A stretch of DNA of 19,818 bases from Fibrobacter sp. UBA4375 (GTDB lineage Bacteria > Fibrobacterota > Fibrobacteria > Fibrobacterales > Fibrobacteraceae): contig DGRZ01000064.1 of assembly GCA_002391195.1 (NCBI GenBank), positions 1 to 19,818 on the forward strand, given 5' to 3'. Numbering within the stretch: position 1 is the first letter of the stretch; the number at the start of each line of letters is the position of its first letter. Positions 1 through 7,771 of this stretch are shown piece by piece. The notes below the pieces were generated by a model. The model did no database searches and was not told the DNA's origin. It saw only the letters and a program-made list of their open reading frames with translations. The translations under genes and the position numbers were made by a program.

Positions 1-671
1 ATCAGCTTTTCGGGGAACTGGTAGGGCCCGTAGTTGTTACTGCAGTTCGTGACAATCGTCGGCATACCGTAGGTGTCGTGGAAGGCGCGAACAAAGTGGT
101 CGGAGCCCGCCTTGGATGCAGAATACGGAGAGTGCGGTGTGTACTTTGTCGTCTCGTAGAAGAAGTCGTCGCCGTAGGCCAAATGATGCTCGGAGCTAGA
201 AGCCGTCGTGGTGAACGGAGGCGTGATGCCTTCCGGATGGTTCATCTTGAGGGCGCCATAGACTTCATCCGTCGAAATGTGGTAGAAGCGCTTGCCCTCG
301 TACTTTTCGGGGAGGGATTCCCAGTAAAGTTTTGCGGCCTGGAGCAGGCTCAAAGTGCCCATCACGTTCGTCTTCGCGAAGGTGAACGGGTCCTTGATGG
401 AGCGGTCCACGTGACTTTCTGCCGCCAGGTGGATGATGCCATCGACATGTTCGTCCTGCATGAGCTTGTAGAACGCGTCAAAGTCGCAAATGTCCATCTT
501 CACGAACTTGTAGTTCGGCTTATCCTCGATGTCTTTCAGATTTGCGAGGTTTCCCGCGTAGGTAAGCTTATCGAGGTTGATAATCTTGTATTCCGGGTAC
601 TTGTTCACGAACAGGCGAACCACATGGCTTCCGATAAAGCCTGCACCGCCGGTAATGACGATATTCTTCAT
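1..671 (-). CDS. rfbB: dTDP-glucose 4,6-dehydratase, C-terminus cut off by window edge
   Basis: Converts dTDP-glucose to dTDP-4-keto-6-deoxyglucose, the second step toward dTDP-rhamnose and related sugars for surface polysaccharide. About 223 N-terminal residues of a roughly 350-residue protein are visible. The protein opens MKNIVITGGAGFIGSHVVR, a short-chain dehydrogenase Rossmann start with GGxGFIGS. It continues with HLAAESHVDRS, HISTDEVYG (the catalytic Thr/Asp/Glu region) and YSASKAGSDH, the Tyr-x3-Lys pair. The ATG at 671 follows an AAGGAA ribosome site. It lies 83 bases downstream of rfbA on the same strand, so the two genes probably form one dTDP-sugar operon that continues off the left edge. 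Confidence 0.95.
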   Translation of the reverse strand, partial: MKNIVITGGAGFIGSHVVRLFVNKYPEYKIINLDKLTYAGNLANLKDIEDKPNYKFVKMDICDFDAFYKLMQDEHVDGIIHLAAESHVDRSIKDPFTFAKTNVMGTLSLLQAAKLYWESLPEKYEGKRFYHISTDEVYGALKMNHPEGITPPFTTTASSSEHHLAYGDDFFYETTKYTPHSPYSASKAGSDHFVRAFHDTYGMPTIVTNCSNNYGPYQFPEKL

Positions 672-754
672 ATGAAAGTTCCTTACCATCGCGCCGTAGG
701 CGCCAAACTTTTACTCAGAGTGCGAAGCACGACCTCATAGCTCATGCCCCATAC
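672..754 (-). repeat. Intergenic spacer with two small hairpins between rfbA and rfbB
   Basis: Read on the minus strand, this spacer holds GTGC-TTC-GCAC followed by GCGCC-TAC-GGCGC just ahead of the rfbB ribosome site. Neither is followed by a T-run, so neither is a convincing terminator. The style resembles the other palindromic spacers in this window. It could be a repeat remnant or an mRNA processing or stability element. Confidence 0.35.
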
Positions 755-1642
755 CTAATATTTAATCTTTCCTTCTGCAACCTTGCGCAGATGTTGCCCG
801 TAGGGCGACTTGCCGTACTTGGCGGCTGATTCCAGGAGCTTTTCCTTGGTAATCCAACCATTCCTGTAGGCGATTTCTTCGACGGCGCTAATCTGGATGC
901 CTTGGCGGTTTTCCACCATCTTCACGAACTCGCCCGCTTCGATAAGGCTGTCCATGGTCCCGGTGTCCAGCCAGGCAAACCCGCGGCCCAGCAGCTTCAC
1001 GTCCAGTTCGCCCTTGTCCAGGTAGGTCTTGTTCAGGTCGGTAATTTCCAGTTCGCCACGGGCACTGGGCTTTTGGGCCTTTGCAAATCCCGAAACACGG
1101 TTATCGTAGAAGTAGAGACCCGTGATGGCGTAGTTGCTCTTGGGTTCCTTCGGTTTTTCTTCGACGGAAATCACCTTGCCCGCCTCGTCGAATTCCACCA
1201 CGCCAAAACGTTCCGGGTCTTCCACATAGTAGCCGAACACGCTGGCACGGCCATTTTGTTCGGCGTTTTTCACCGCCGCTCTCAAAAGAGGGCTAAATCC
1301 GTTCCCGTAGAAAATGTTATCGCCCAGCACCATGGCACAGCAATCATTGCCGATGAATTCTTCTCCGAGAATGAACGCTTGAGCGAGACCATCGGGGCTG
1401 GGCTGCACCTTGTAAGAAAGCTTGAGTCCCATTGCCGATCCATCGCCAAGGAGGCGCTCGAAATTCGGCAAGTCCGTGGGAGTAGAAATGATGAGAATTT
1501 CCCGAATACCCGCCAACATCAAGGTGGAAAGCGGGTAATAAATCATGGGCTTGTCGTAAACAGGCAACAGCTGCTTACTCGTGACCATGGTCAGCGGGTA
1601 GAGTCTTGTGCCGGAGCCTCCGGCAAGTACGATTCCTTTCAT
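755..1642 (-). CDS. rfbA: Glucose-1-phosphate thymidylyltransferase
   Basis: Joins dTTP and glucose-1-phosphate to give dTDP-glucose, the first step of dTDP-rhamnose synthesis, in the cytoplasm. The 295 residues match the usual full length. The nucleotidyltransferase signature GGSGTRLYPLT is at residues 8-18, followed by KQLLPVYDKPMIYYPL. Further on are the GDNIFYG metal/sugar-binding segment, the VEEKPKEPKSNYAITGLYFYD core and the LGRGFAWLDTGT segment near residue 225, all typical of RmlA/RfbA. It precedes rfbB in the same orientation. Its start codon is only 29 bases from the divergent helicase start, so the two promoters must overlap each other or the opposite coding region. No strong ribosome site is visible before the ATG. 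Confidence 0.97.
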   Translation of the reverse strand: MKGIVLAGGSGTRLYPLTMVTSKQLLPVYDKPMIYYPLSTLMLAGIREILIISTPTDLPNFERLLGDGSAMGLKLSYKVQPSPDGLAQAFILGEEFIGNDCCAMVLGDNIFYGNGFSPLLRAAVKNAEQNGRASVFGYYVEDPERFGVVEFDEAGKVISVEEKPKEPKSNYAITGLYFYDNRVSGFAKAQKPSARGELEITDLNKTYLDKGELDVKLLGRGFAWLDTGTMDSLIEAGEFVKMVENRQGIQISAVEEIAYRNGWITKEKLLESAAKYGKSPYGQHLRKVAEGKIKY

Positions 1643-1657
1643 AAGGACTAAAATAGT

Positions 1658-1666
1658 TATCTTTTG
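1658..1666 (+). promoter_or_regulatory. Candidate -10 element for the helicase gene, leaderless type
   Basis: TATCTTTTG lies with only five bases between it and the helicase ATG at 1672. It resembles the Bacteroidota-type TAnnTTTG box. A start site at normal spacing would fall on or next to the ATG, which fits the absence of a Shine-Dalgarno sequence. The same box at nearly the same distance precedes pheA (16095-16103, minus). No clear -33 TTTG is seen. Confidence 0.4.
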
Positions 1667-1671
1667 GCTCC

Positions 1672-4290
1672 ATGACCGAGCAGAATAGGGTTACACTCAA
1701 GGATTTCATTGCAAAACTCGCCGAGAAAAGCGGCGGGGACCGTTCAAGGATTGTTTCCGAAGACATTTTGGAAGCTTTTATGGAGTGGTCGCAGTCCCGC
1801 GGAACCACGCTGTACCCCGCCCAAGAAGAGGCCATCCTCGAACTTTTAGACGGCAAGAACGTTATCCTGAATACGCCCACAGGCTCCGGAAAATCCATGG
1901 TGGCCCTGGCGCTCCATTTTGATAGCATCGTTCACGGGCGCAAAAGCGTCTATACCTGCCCCATCAAGGCCCTGGTCAATGAAAAATGGATGGCCCTCTG
2001 CAAGGAATTCGGCCCCGAGAACGTGGGGCTCTCTACAGGAGACGCTACCGTCAATCACGACGCCCCTATACTCTGTTGCACGGCAGAAATTTTAAGCAAC
2101 ATGGCCCTCAGCGAGGGCGAAAAACTTACCATTACCGATGTGGTGATGGACGAATTCCATTACTATTCCGACAGGGAACGCGGGGTGGCCTGGCAGATTC
2201 CGCTCCTGACGCTACCGCAAAGCAGGTTCCTCCTGATGAGCGCCACCGTCGGTGCGACGGAATTTTTTGAGCGGGAAATGACGAAACACACCGGCAGGGA
2301 GTCCGTGACGGTTCGTTCCTCGCAAAGACCTGTCCCGCTTGACTTCAGCTATAGCACCACGGAACTTTCCACCGAAGTGCAAAAGCTGGTGAACGAGGGC
2401 AAGGCTCCCGTCTACGTGGTGCATTTCACCCAGGCCGCTGCCGCAAGCAACGCCCAGAATTTCATGAGTCTTGACCTCTGCACCAAAGAAGAGAAAGTCA
2501 AGATAAACGAGGCCATCAAGGAAGTGCGGTTCTCTAGCCCCTACGGCCCCGATGTCAAGCGCTGGCTCAAGCAGGGGATTGGCCTGCACCATGCGGGGCT
2601 TTTGCCCAAGTATCGCATTCTTTGCGAAAAGCTGGCCCAGCAGGGTTTACTGAAAGTCATTTGCGGCACGGACACCCTGGGCGTAGGCGTGAACGTCCCT
2701 ATCCGCACCGTTCTTTTTACTCAGCTTTGCAAATATAGCGGCGACAAGACGGCGATTCTCACTGCACGGGATTTTCACCAGATTGCAGGCCGTGCCGGTC
2801 GAAAGGGATTCGACAACATCGGATACGTGGTGGCCCAGGCGCCAGAACACGTCATCGAGAACCTGAAACTGGAGGCCAAGAGCCGCCAGACCGGCAAGAA
2901 GTTCCAGAAGAGAAAGCCGCCCGAGCACGGCTACGTCCCCTTCGACGAAAACACCTACAAGCGCCTGATCGATGCCCAGCCCGAACCGCTGACCTCCAGT
3001 TTCCATGTGGATCACGGCATGCTCCTGAACATCTTGAGCCGGGAAACCGATGGTTGCAAGGCCATGCGAAACCTGATCAAGGACTGCCACGAAAGTGCGG
3101 CCAGCAAGAAGCAGCTGCAGCACAGGTCTTTCCAACTGTTCCGAAGCCTTGTAGAAAAGAAAATCGTAGAATTTGTAAAGCCCGTGGCCGAGGGCTACAG
3201 CCACTTGCGGGTCAATTTGGATTTGCAAGACGACTTTGCCATGAACCAGCCCCTTTCCCTTTACCTGGTGGATACCTTGCCGAAACTGGACAGGGAAAGT
3301 CCCGAATACGCACTGGATGTAATCACCCTTTGCGAATCCATCGTAGAAAATCCCGACGCCATACTCCGCATTCAGCAGAACAAGGCCCGAAACGCAAGGC
3401 TTGACGAACTCAAGGCCCAGGGCATGGAATTCAACCAGCGCATGGAAGAAATCGAGAAGGTGGAATACCCCAAGCCCCTGCGGGACTTTATCTACGACAC
3501 CTACAACGCCTTTGCCGAAGTTCACCCGTGGGTGGATGTAAACGTGGAGCCCAAGAGCATTGTCCGCGAGATGTTCGAAAGCTTCAGCACCTTTAGCGGC
3601 TACGTGAAGCAGTATGGCCTGCAACGCATGGAAGCCATTCTGCTTCGCCACCTGAACTACGTCTATAAGGTTTTGAGCCAGACGGTTCCCGATGGCTACA
3701 AGAACGACGAACTCCGGGAGATGGAAGACTACCTGGGCGACATGATCCGCCGCACCGACTCGAGCCTTTTGGAAGAGTGGGAAAAGATGGCCCACCCCGA
3801 GGACTACCAGAAACGCCTGGAAGAGGGGGCCGCCGAAGACGAAGCGGAAAAAGCTTTCGGCGCCGACAAGGCCGCCGCTGACATCACCTACGACAAGAAA
3901 CGGTTCTTGGGTATGGTGCGCCAGCGCATCTTCCAAATTATGGGCAACCTCGCGAAGCAGGACTTTGCAGCAGTTCTCGACAGCCTGGCCGACGACCTGG
4001 AAGAAGGCCAGATGCTCGTGGACGGCGAAGGCAAACCCTGGACCGAGAATACGCTTACCGAAATCATGGCCGCCTACACGGCAGAACACCATAAGTTCCG
4101 CCTGGACGTAGAAGGCCGCGCTCTCGCCCACACCATAGTGACCTACGAGGGCGACGTGATGCATATCCAGCAGATGCTCCAAGACGAAGAAGAATTCAAC
4201 GACTGGAGTATTGACTTCGAGATAAACCTTGCCGAAAGCCGCGAAGCGGGCGTGCCTCTCTTGAAGATGACCCGAATCGGGGAAGCATAG
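1672..4290 (+). CDS. Ski2-like DEAD/DEAH-box helicase with DUF3516-type C-terminal region
   Basis: An ATP-dependent superfamily 2 helicase of the Ski2/HelY type, probably acting on RNA in the cytoplasm. Its 872 residues carry all the core motifs: Walker A TPTGSGKS (68-75), motif Ia CPIKALVNEKW (96-106), motif II DEFH (160-163), motif III SAT (190-192), the motif V region CGTDTLGVGVNVP (331-343) and motif VI HQIAGRAGRKG (369-379). Residues beyond about 430 form a long, largely helical, charged tail. I match this tail by its overall character to DUF3516, which accompanies such helicases in several bacterial phyla. The DEFH box is a mild variant of the usual DEVH/DExH. The gene diverges from rfbA with 29 bases between. 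The biological substrate cannot be read from sequence. Confidence 0.9.
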   Translation: MTEQNRVTLKDFIAKLAEKSGGDRSRIVSEDILEAFMEWSQSRGTTLYPAQEEAILELLDGKNVILNTPTGSGKSMVALALHFDSIVHGRKSVYTCPIKALVNEKWMALCKEFGPENVGLSTGDATVNHDAPILCCTAEILSNMALSEGEKLTITDVVMDEFHYYSDRERGVAWQIPLLTLPQSRFLLMSATVGATEFFEREMTKHTGRESVTVRSSQRPVPLDFSYSTTELSTEVQKLVNEGKAPVYVVHFTQAAAASNAQNFMSLDLCTKEEKVKINEAIKEVRFSSPYGPDVKRWLKQGIGLHHAGLLPKYRILCEKLAQQGLLKVICGTDTLGVGVNVPIRTVLFTQLCKYSGDKTAILTARDFHQIAGRAGRKGFDNIGYVVAQAPEHVIENLKLEAKSRQTGKKFQKRKPPEHGYVPFDENTYKRLIDAQPEPLTSSFHVDHGMLLNILSRETDGCKAMRNLIKDCHESAASKKQLQHRSFQLFRSLVEKKIVEFVKPVAEGYSHLRVNLDLQDDFAMNQPLSLYLVDTLPKLDRESPEYALDVITLCESIVENPDAILRIQQNKARNARLDELKAQGMEFNQRMEEIEKVEYPKPLRDFIYDTYNAFAEVHPWVDVNVEPKSIVREMFESFSTFSGYVKQYGLQRMEAILLRHLNYVYKVLSQTVPDGYKNDELREMEDYLGDMIRRTDSSLLEEWEKMAHPEDYQKRLEEGAAEDEAEKAFGADKAAADITYDKKRFLGMVRQRIFQIMGNLAKQDFAAVLDSLADDLEEGQMLVDGEGKPWTENTLTEIMAAYTAEHHKFRLDVEGRALAHTIVTYEGDVMHIQQMLQDEEEFNDWSIDFEINLAESREAGVPLLKMTRIGEA

Positions 4291-4294
4291 CCAA

Positions 4295-4322
4295 TTCGGA
4301 ATTCGGATTTCGGAATTCGGAT
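4295..4322. repeat. Two tandem copies of a 14-bp unit
   Basis: TTCGGAATTCGGAT occurs twice back to back (4295-4308 and 4309-4322), directly after the helicase stop codon. Each copy contains the palindrome CGGAATTCG in imperfect form. It sits just upstream of the candidate promoter of the next gene, where a -33 element would be expected, and could affect that promoter. Confidence 0.8.
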
Positions 4323-4326
4323 TTTG

Positions 4327-4334
4327 TATTTTTG
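4327..4334 (+). promoter_or_regulatory. Candidate TAnnTTTG promoter box
   Basis: TATTTTTG matches TAnnTTTG exactly and lies about 48 bases upstream of the 4383 ATG. The predicted transcript would cover the small exported protein and the alkylation repair gene. No good -33 box is visible because the expected position is filled by the 14-bp repeat. Confidence 0.4.
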
Positions 4335-4382
4335 AATTGCATCTTTTGCTTTTAGGAATGTTAAAAATTTAGGAGAGAATAA

Positions 4383-4916
4383 ATGCGCTTGTTTGCCTTT
4401 TTGATTGCCTTTGCCGTTGCCGTGCCTTTTGCCTACGATGGCGACATGGATACCTACCACGAAGCCAAAGAGGAATTGGCCCTAGTCAGGGACGGCTACT
4501 TGAGCGCCCTGAACGTGGCCATGGACGATGCCAACGAAGGGGATCCTGAAGGCTGGTTCAAGGCCCGGGACAACGGGGAATGCGAAGATTGGGACGATCT
4601 GGAATATGTGGGTCCGGAGTTGGAACATTTCAAGTTGACCGAAATCCCTTACGGATTCCAGTTCAAGGGACGCCATGGGGCCTATGTCGTAGATGTGAAA
4701 ATCAAGGTGGTCACCCGTGACACCGACGTTTTTTATGACATCCAGTACCAGAAGGGCACAAACGCTCCCGGCAAAGAACTTGTCGAAGAAGTCTTCAAGA
4801 ACGACCGCAAGGTCTTTTACGACCCCAAGTCGCCCTGCACACGGGAAGCCGTCACCTGCATAGGTCAATACAGCAAGGGCACTCTCGGAACCCTGAAAAA
4901 GAAAAAGTCCAAGTAG
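4383..4916 (+). CDS. Small exported protein of unknown function
   Basis: I do not recognise the family. The 177-residue product starts with MRLFAFLIAFAVAVPFA, a positively charged residue and a hydrophobic stretch ending in Ala, which looks like a cleavable signal peptide of about 17 residues. The remainder is acidic in its first half (many Asp/Glu between residues 50 and 85). It has three cysteines, one near residue 67 and two near residues 153-160, which could form a disulfide outside the cytoplasm. It ends in a lysine-rich tail, LKKKKSK. The start is supported by an AGGAGAG ribosome site. The stop lies only six bases before the next ATG, so it is probably co-transcribed with the AlkD-like gene. 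That does not imply a shared function. Confidence 0.8.
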   Translation: MRLFAFLIAFAVAVPFAYDGDMDTYHEAKEELALVRDGYLSALNVAMDDANEGDPEGWFKARDNGECEDWDDLEYVGPELEHFKLTEIPYGFQFKGRHGAYVVDVKIKVVTRDTDVFYDIQYQKGTNAPGKELVEEVFKNDRKVFYDPKSPCTREAVTCIGQYSKGTLGTLKKKKSK

Positions 4917-4922
4917 GCAATT

Positions 4923-5666
4923 ATGAAAAAAACATCTGCCCAAAAGACATCGTTTGAACTTCGCATTCAGGAGGCCTTGTTTAACGCACAGGACCTAAAG
5001 TACATGGCTTTTCAAAGCGAGATGATTCCCACCATTCCCGTCGATTCTATTATCGGCGTGCGGACTCCCGACCTGAAGCTCATTGCCAGGAATTTTTCGG
5101 CAGACCCAAAAATCGACAAATTTCTGAACAGGCTCCCGCACGAGTATTACGACGAGAACCAGCTCCATTCCTTTATCCTGTCGGACATCAGGGACTTTGA
5201 CGAATGCGTTGAGCAGTTAGAAAAATTTTTGCCCTTTGTGGACAACTGGGCCACCTGCGATCAGCTGAGGCCCAAGGTTCTAGGGAAAAAGGAAAATCGC
5301 AAGAAGCTGCTGGAACTCATAAAGCTCTGGATTCGCGGCAGGCTTGCTTCTGGCGAACCGGTTGAAGACGACACCTACATTGTCCGTTTCGGCGTTGAAA
5401 TGCTGATGAACTGGTACTTGGACAACGATTTTGCCCCTATGTTCCTGCGGTGGGTTGCGGCAATCCGGAGAGACAGCTACTACGTGAAGATGATGGTGGC
5501 CTGGTATTTTGCTACGGCTCTGGTCAAGCAATACGATGCTACGATACCTTATATCCTGGAGCGCAAACTGGAACCCTGGACCTATAGCAAGACCATTCGG
5601 AAAGCTTGCGAAAGTTTAAGAATTACCCCCGAGCAAAAGGCGTACCTGAAAACGCTGAGAGTGTAG
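4923..5666 (+). CDS. AlkD-type DNA alkylation repair protein (HEAT-like repeats)
   Basis: Family members excise N3- and N7-alkylated purines without flipping the base, using a solenoid of HEAT-like helices. The 247-residue protein matches the usual length of the PF08713 family. Residues I judge equivalent to the Bacillus cereus AlkD catalytic set are W109 and D113 in FVDNWATCDQL, R155 in TYIVRFGVEM and W194 in MMVAWYFATAL. The spacing between them is consistent. It starts six bases after the exported-protein gene. It is the last housekeeping gene before the accessory island and converges with the broken DUF4417 gene. Glycosylase activity is inferred, since some relatives bind DNA with other outcomes. 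Confidence 0.88.
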   Translation: MKKTSAQKTSFELRIQEALFNAQDLKYMAFQSEMIPTIPVDSIIGVRTPDLKLIARNFSADPKIDKFLNRLPHEYYDENQLHSFILSDIRDFDECVEQLEKFLPFVDNWATCDQLRPKVLGKKENRKKLLELIKLWIRGRLASGEPVEDDTYIVRFGVEMLMNWYLDNDFAPMFLRWVAAIRRDSYYVKMMVAWYFATALVKQYDATIPYILERKLEPWTYSKTIRKACESLRITPEQKAYLKTLRV

Positions 5667-5908
5667 TGGGGATGCCCCGCAATATCGTTTAAGTCGGCAT
5701 TACCGCAACCAAAATGTTCAATAGCCATCCGTTTGCCACGATTAGAAGATCGGTAACAAAGAAGATTATGACTGAAATAATTACTGGACGAAAACGAACA
5801 TTGCCCATAATTATATCGTATAAAATGAATAAGTATCAAACGACCCATCCCCCCGAAGAACCTAGCAAGCAACATATTGGGACAACGAATCAACGATCTT
5901 GAAATTAC
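5667..5908. other. Left junction of the accessory island, no gene seen
   Basis: 242 bases between two convergent genes. Just after the AlkD stop is a small GGGG-ATG-CCCC hairpin without a T-run. The rest is AT-rich with no convincing ORF, terminator, tRNA or direct repeat. At 5837-5858 the string CAAACGACCCATCCCCCCGA resembles the conserved cap of the structured elements found elsewhere in the island, but the matching arms are missing. Confidence 0.5.
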
Positions 5909-6515
5909 TTAGGATTTATGCGCTAAACCACATTGACTCGGGTATTGAACTAATGTAATATCACTTTTTATACATATATTCAATATACGTCTATCAACGC
6001 ATCCATAAACCAACAAATTTTTAGGGCGTAGCCGCTCAACCATCGCACAGATTCCAGAAAAAAAATACAGCTTTGTAGTCCGCCCGATTTTGCGTTCCAT
6101 GTGCCCCAACGAACAAAACCGATTTTTGAGGAATGTCATCAAAACAGAATGGATAGGATTTTTCATCTCCAAACCGGACATTAGTTATATATTGAATTTC
6201 ATTCTCCGCAAATACATTTCGGCTATGTTTGTTGACTTGATTCATATTCTTTTGATCTTCGATGTCATCGCACCACCCCACACTGCGATCCAGTGAGACC
6301 GCCCCTGCAAATTTCTTGATATGGTCAATGTGCGGAGAAAGCCCTTCGGTATAAATTTTGCAATCTTCATCTTCTTCATAGAAATGAATCCAAGCGTCAT
6401 AAACAGGATAATGAAGTGATTCCGAAAAAGATTGCAATTTCTCCGGAATTTCCGAAACATCAAAGTTTAAGCCCTTGTGCAATATTTGAGCACAGCTCAC
6501 AATGGGGTGCCGCAT
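5909..6515 (-). pseudogene. DUF4417 protein gene broken by a frameshift in an A8 run
   Basis: Two reading frames together give one DUF4417-like protein of about 200 residues. The first frame runs from 6515 through YPVYDAWIHFYEEDED, GAVSLDRSV and FCFDDIPQKSVLFVGAHGT, then ends in WNLCDG*. The second frame resumes as FFSGICAMVERLRPKNLLVYG, the characteristic C-terminal segment of the family. The frames join across eight A's on the plus strand (6058-6065). Seven would restore one ORF reading AVFFSGICAMVERL. AGGAGG at 6522-6527 abuts an ATG at 6521 but is ideally spaced for the ATG at 6515, so the latter is preferred. DUF4417 occurs in phages and mobile DNA and its activity is unknown. It is third in the toxin operon, 42 bases after the immunity gene. 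A sequencing error, true decay and slippage-based switching all remain possible. Confidence 0.72.
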
Positions 6516-6557
6516 CAGCATCCTCCTTTGTTAAGTATTGATATTCCTTGGCAGACT

Positions 6558-6923
6558 CTAGATTTTACCTTCCGCCTTCTGTTCCTTGAACTTGGCTTTT
6601 GCCTCAATCCATTCATTTATAAGGCGACGGAGTTCCAACGTGTCAACCGTTATTTCGTTGGGAGTTCCTTCAGGTGCGAAATTGTCCACGATAAGGGTTT
6701 CTTTCGGACCAATATCCCAGTAGCAATCGTTGCCGGAACATTCAACATGTTTATTCTTCTTGGAGAGAACTTGGTCGATTTGTTCGAGGATAATTGAAGG
6801 GAACTCTTCAACATCAGAGGCAAAAAAGGTTGTGAACGCATTAGGGCCTTCGTCAAAAACGAAATTCAACGTTTTTGTTCCGTCTTCGAGCGTCGTATAA
6901 TCAATTTTGTAATTATAATTCAT
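6558..6923 (-). CDS. Probable immunity protein for the EndoU toxin
   Basis: This 121-residue acidic protein follows the toxin gene with a TGATG overlap, where toxin stop and immunity start share one base. That is the coupling expected for a toxin-immunity pair. It has no signal peptide or membrane segment. Visible features are CSGNDCYWDIGPKETLIVDNF near residues 62-82 and a C-terminal ELRRLINEWIEAKAKF helix. This pattern of a beta-rich body and a final Trp-containing helix recalls immunity proteins found beside CDI and polymorphic toxins, but I cannot assign a numbered family. The role is inferred mainly from position. Confidence 0.68.
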   Translation of the reverse strand: MNYNYKIDYTTLEDGTKTLNFVFDEGPNAFTTFFASDVEEFPSIILEQIDQVLSKKNKHVECSGNDCYWDIGPKETLIVDNFAPEGTPNEITVDTLELRRLINEWIEAKAKFKEQKAEGKI

Positions 6924-7543
6924 CAGTTTTCCTCCATCAAGGGATATACGTTAACAATTTTTCCGTTGGCATTAACACGCATTCGTATACGAATACCTTC
7001 AGAAGATGTGCCTTCATACATGTTAAGTGTGTTCGTTTTGAGCCGCTTGTTTGTGTACGCCTCGTTTATTGCGTTTACGATATGCTGTGGCGACCAATGT
7101 TCAGGAAAGAATGTTGACATACCTCCCATTTTGTGCTTTCGGATGCCGTTGACCGTTACCCTGCCTTGATATACTCCTTTTTCATTCAGTTCTGATTTTG
7201 TACCGGGGATAATTCGACCTTCCGCATTCCTAATCACCTCGGTGTGGTAACCGGTCGCCTCGAATCGTGTTTTCCCTTTGCCTGCTGAAGTTGTCTTTAC
7301 CTCACCATTAAATATATGTTTTATCAGGTTCGATTCAAAGAGTTCTGTATGTTCCAAAGCTTCCAAATCACCTTTGAGGTATTGTTTTGGAAGTTTTTCA
7401 GGATTTTGTCCTTGTGCCATTTCCGAAAAAAGCTCCGTCTGATGGTAATGTTTTGGAAGGGCATACAACTCATGCTGATGCTCTTTCGGTAAATCTGGCA
7501 GCCTATAAACGGCTCCCGACTGCGTTGAGGCTTTTTGCCCCAT
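6923..7543 (-). CDS. Stand-alone EndoU-type RNase toxin
   Basis: A predicted metal-independent RNase of the bacterial EndoU fold, used as the toxic domain of CDI and other polymorphic toxins. The 206 residues divide into a polar N-terminal region (1-70) and an EndoU domain (about 72-206). Likely catalytic residues are H76 in KHIFNGE, H100 in GYHTE and K138 in RKHKMGG, followed by MSTFFPEHW (142-150) and the closing NVYP (198-201). I chose the ATG at 7543 because AGGAGG lies just upstream. The longer GTG-started form from 7669 has no ribosome site and its extra residues look random. There is no signal peptide, repeat stalk or recognisable trafficking domain, so the delivery route is unknown. 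It is the first gene of an operon with the immunity and DUF4417 genes. Confidence 0.85.
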   Translation of the reverse strand: MGQKASTQSGAVYRLPDLPKEHQHELYALPKHYHQTELFSEMAQGQNPEKLPKQYLKGDLEALEHTELFESNLIKHIFNGEVKTTSAGKGKTRFEATGYHTEVIRNAEGRIIPGTKSELNEKGVYQGRVTVNGIRKHKMGGMSTFFPEHWSPQHIVNAINEAYTNKRLKTNTLNMYEGTSSEGIRIRMRVNANGKIVNVYPLMEEN

Positions 7544-7771
7544 GATAGACCTCCTTGCCTTGTGGCAAAAAAGTGTTAAACAAGCATTGTCCTTTTCAAA
7601 AGACAACACACCACAACTTGTCAAGAGACATGCTCTCGGCAAATGCTTTACAATCACTATGTCATACACCCTATGGTCTTATAAGAACCTCCTTGGGGCT
7701 CTGTCCCGTTGTTTAACTATTATAACGCTCATGTTTTTTACTTCCCTTTATAAGAGTACACGAAAAAAAAC
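7544..7771 (-). promoter_or_regulatory. Leader of the toxin operon
   Basis: Minus-strand stretch between the T-run that ends the structured element and the toxin ATG. It holds a TATAAT hexamer (7724-7719) without a good -35, a small TTGCC-ACAA-GGCAA hairpin directly before the AGGAGG ribosome site, and an unused AAGGAGG at 7694-7688 with no start codon at normal distance. If the T-run terminates, the toxin needs a promoter here. If it does not, the element is part of the leader. Confidence 0.35.

Noticed and set aside
2647..4182. 511-codon open frame on the minus strand inside the helicase gene
   Set aside because: A shadow of a GC-biased coding region. The translation is rich in His, Val and Phe, with no recognisable motif, while the plus-strand helicase is unambiguous. 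Similar shadows under maeB and thiC were also dropped.
5837..5858. Third, degenerate copy of the structured element
   Set aside because: CAAACGACCCATCCCCCCGA resembles the cap, but neither the GGCGTGG tail nor paired arms can be found around it, so chance similarity cannot be excluded.
5714..5902. 62-codon plus-strand ORF after the AlkD gene
   Set aside because: No ribosome site, no recognisable features, and codon content unlike the neighbouring genes.
7544..7669. N-terminal extension of the EndoU toxin from a GTG at 7669
   Set aside because: No ribosome site at proper distance, and the extra 42 residues look random. The internal ATG at 7543 has a perfect AGGAGG.
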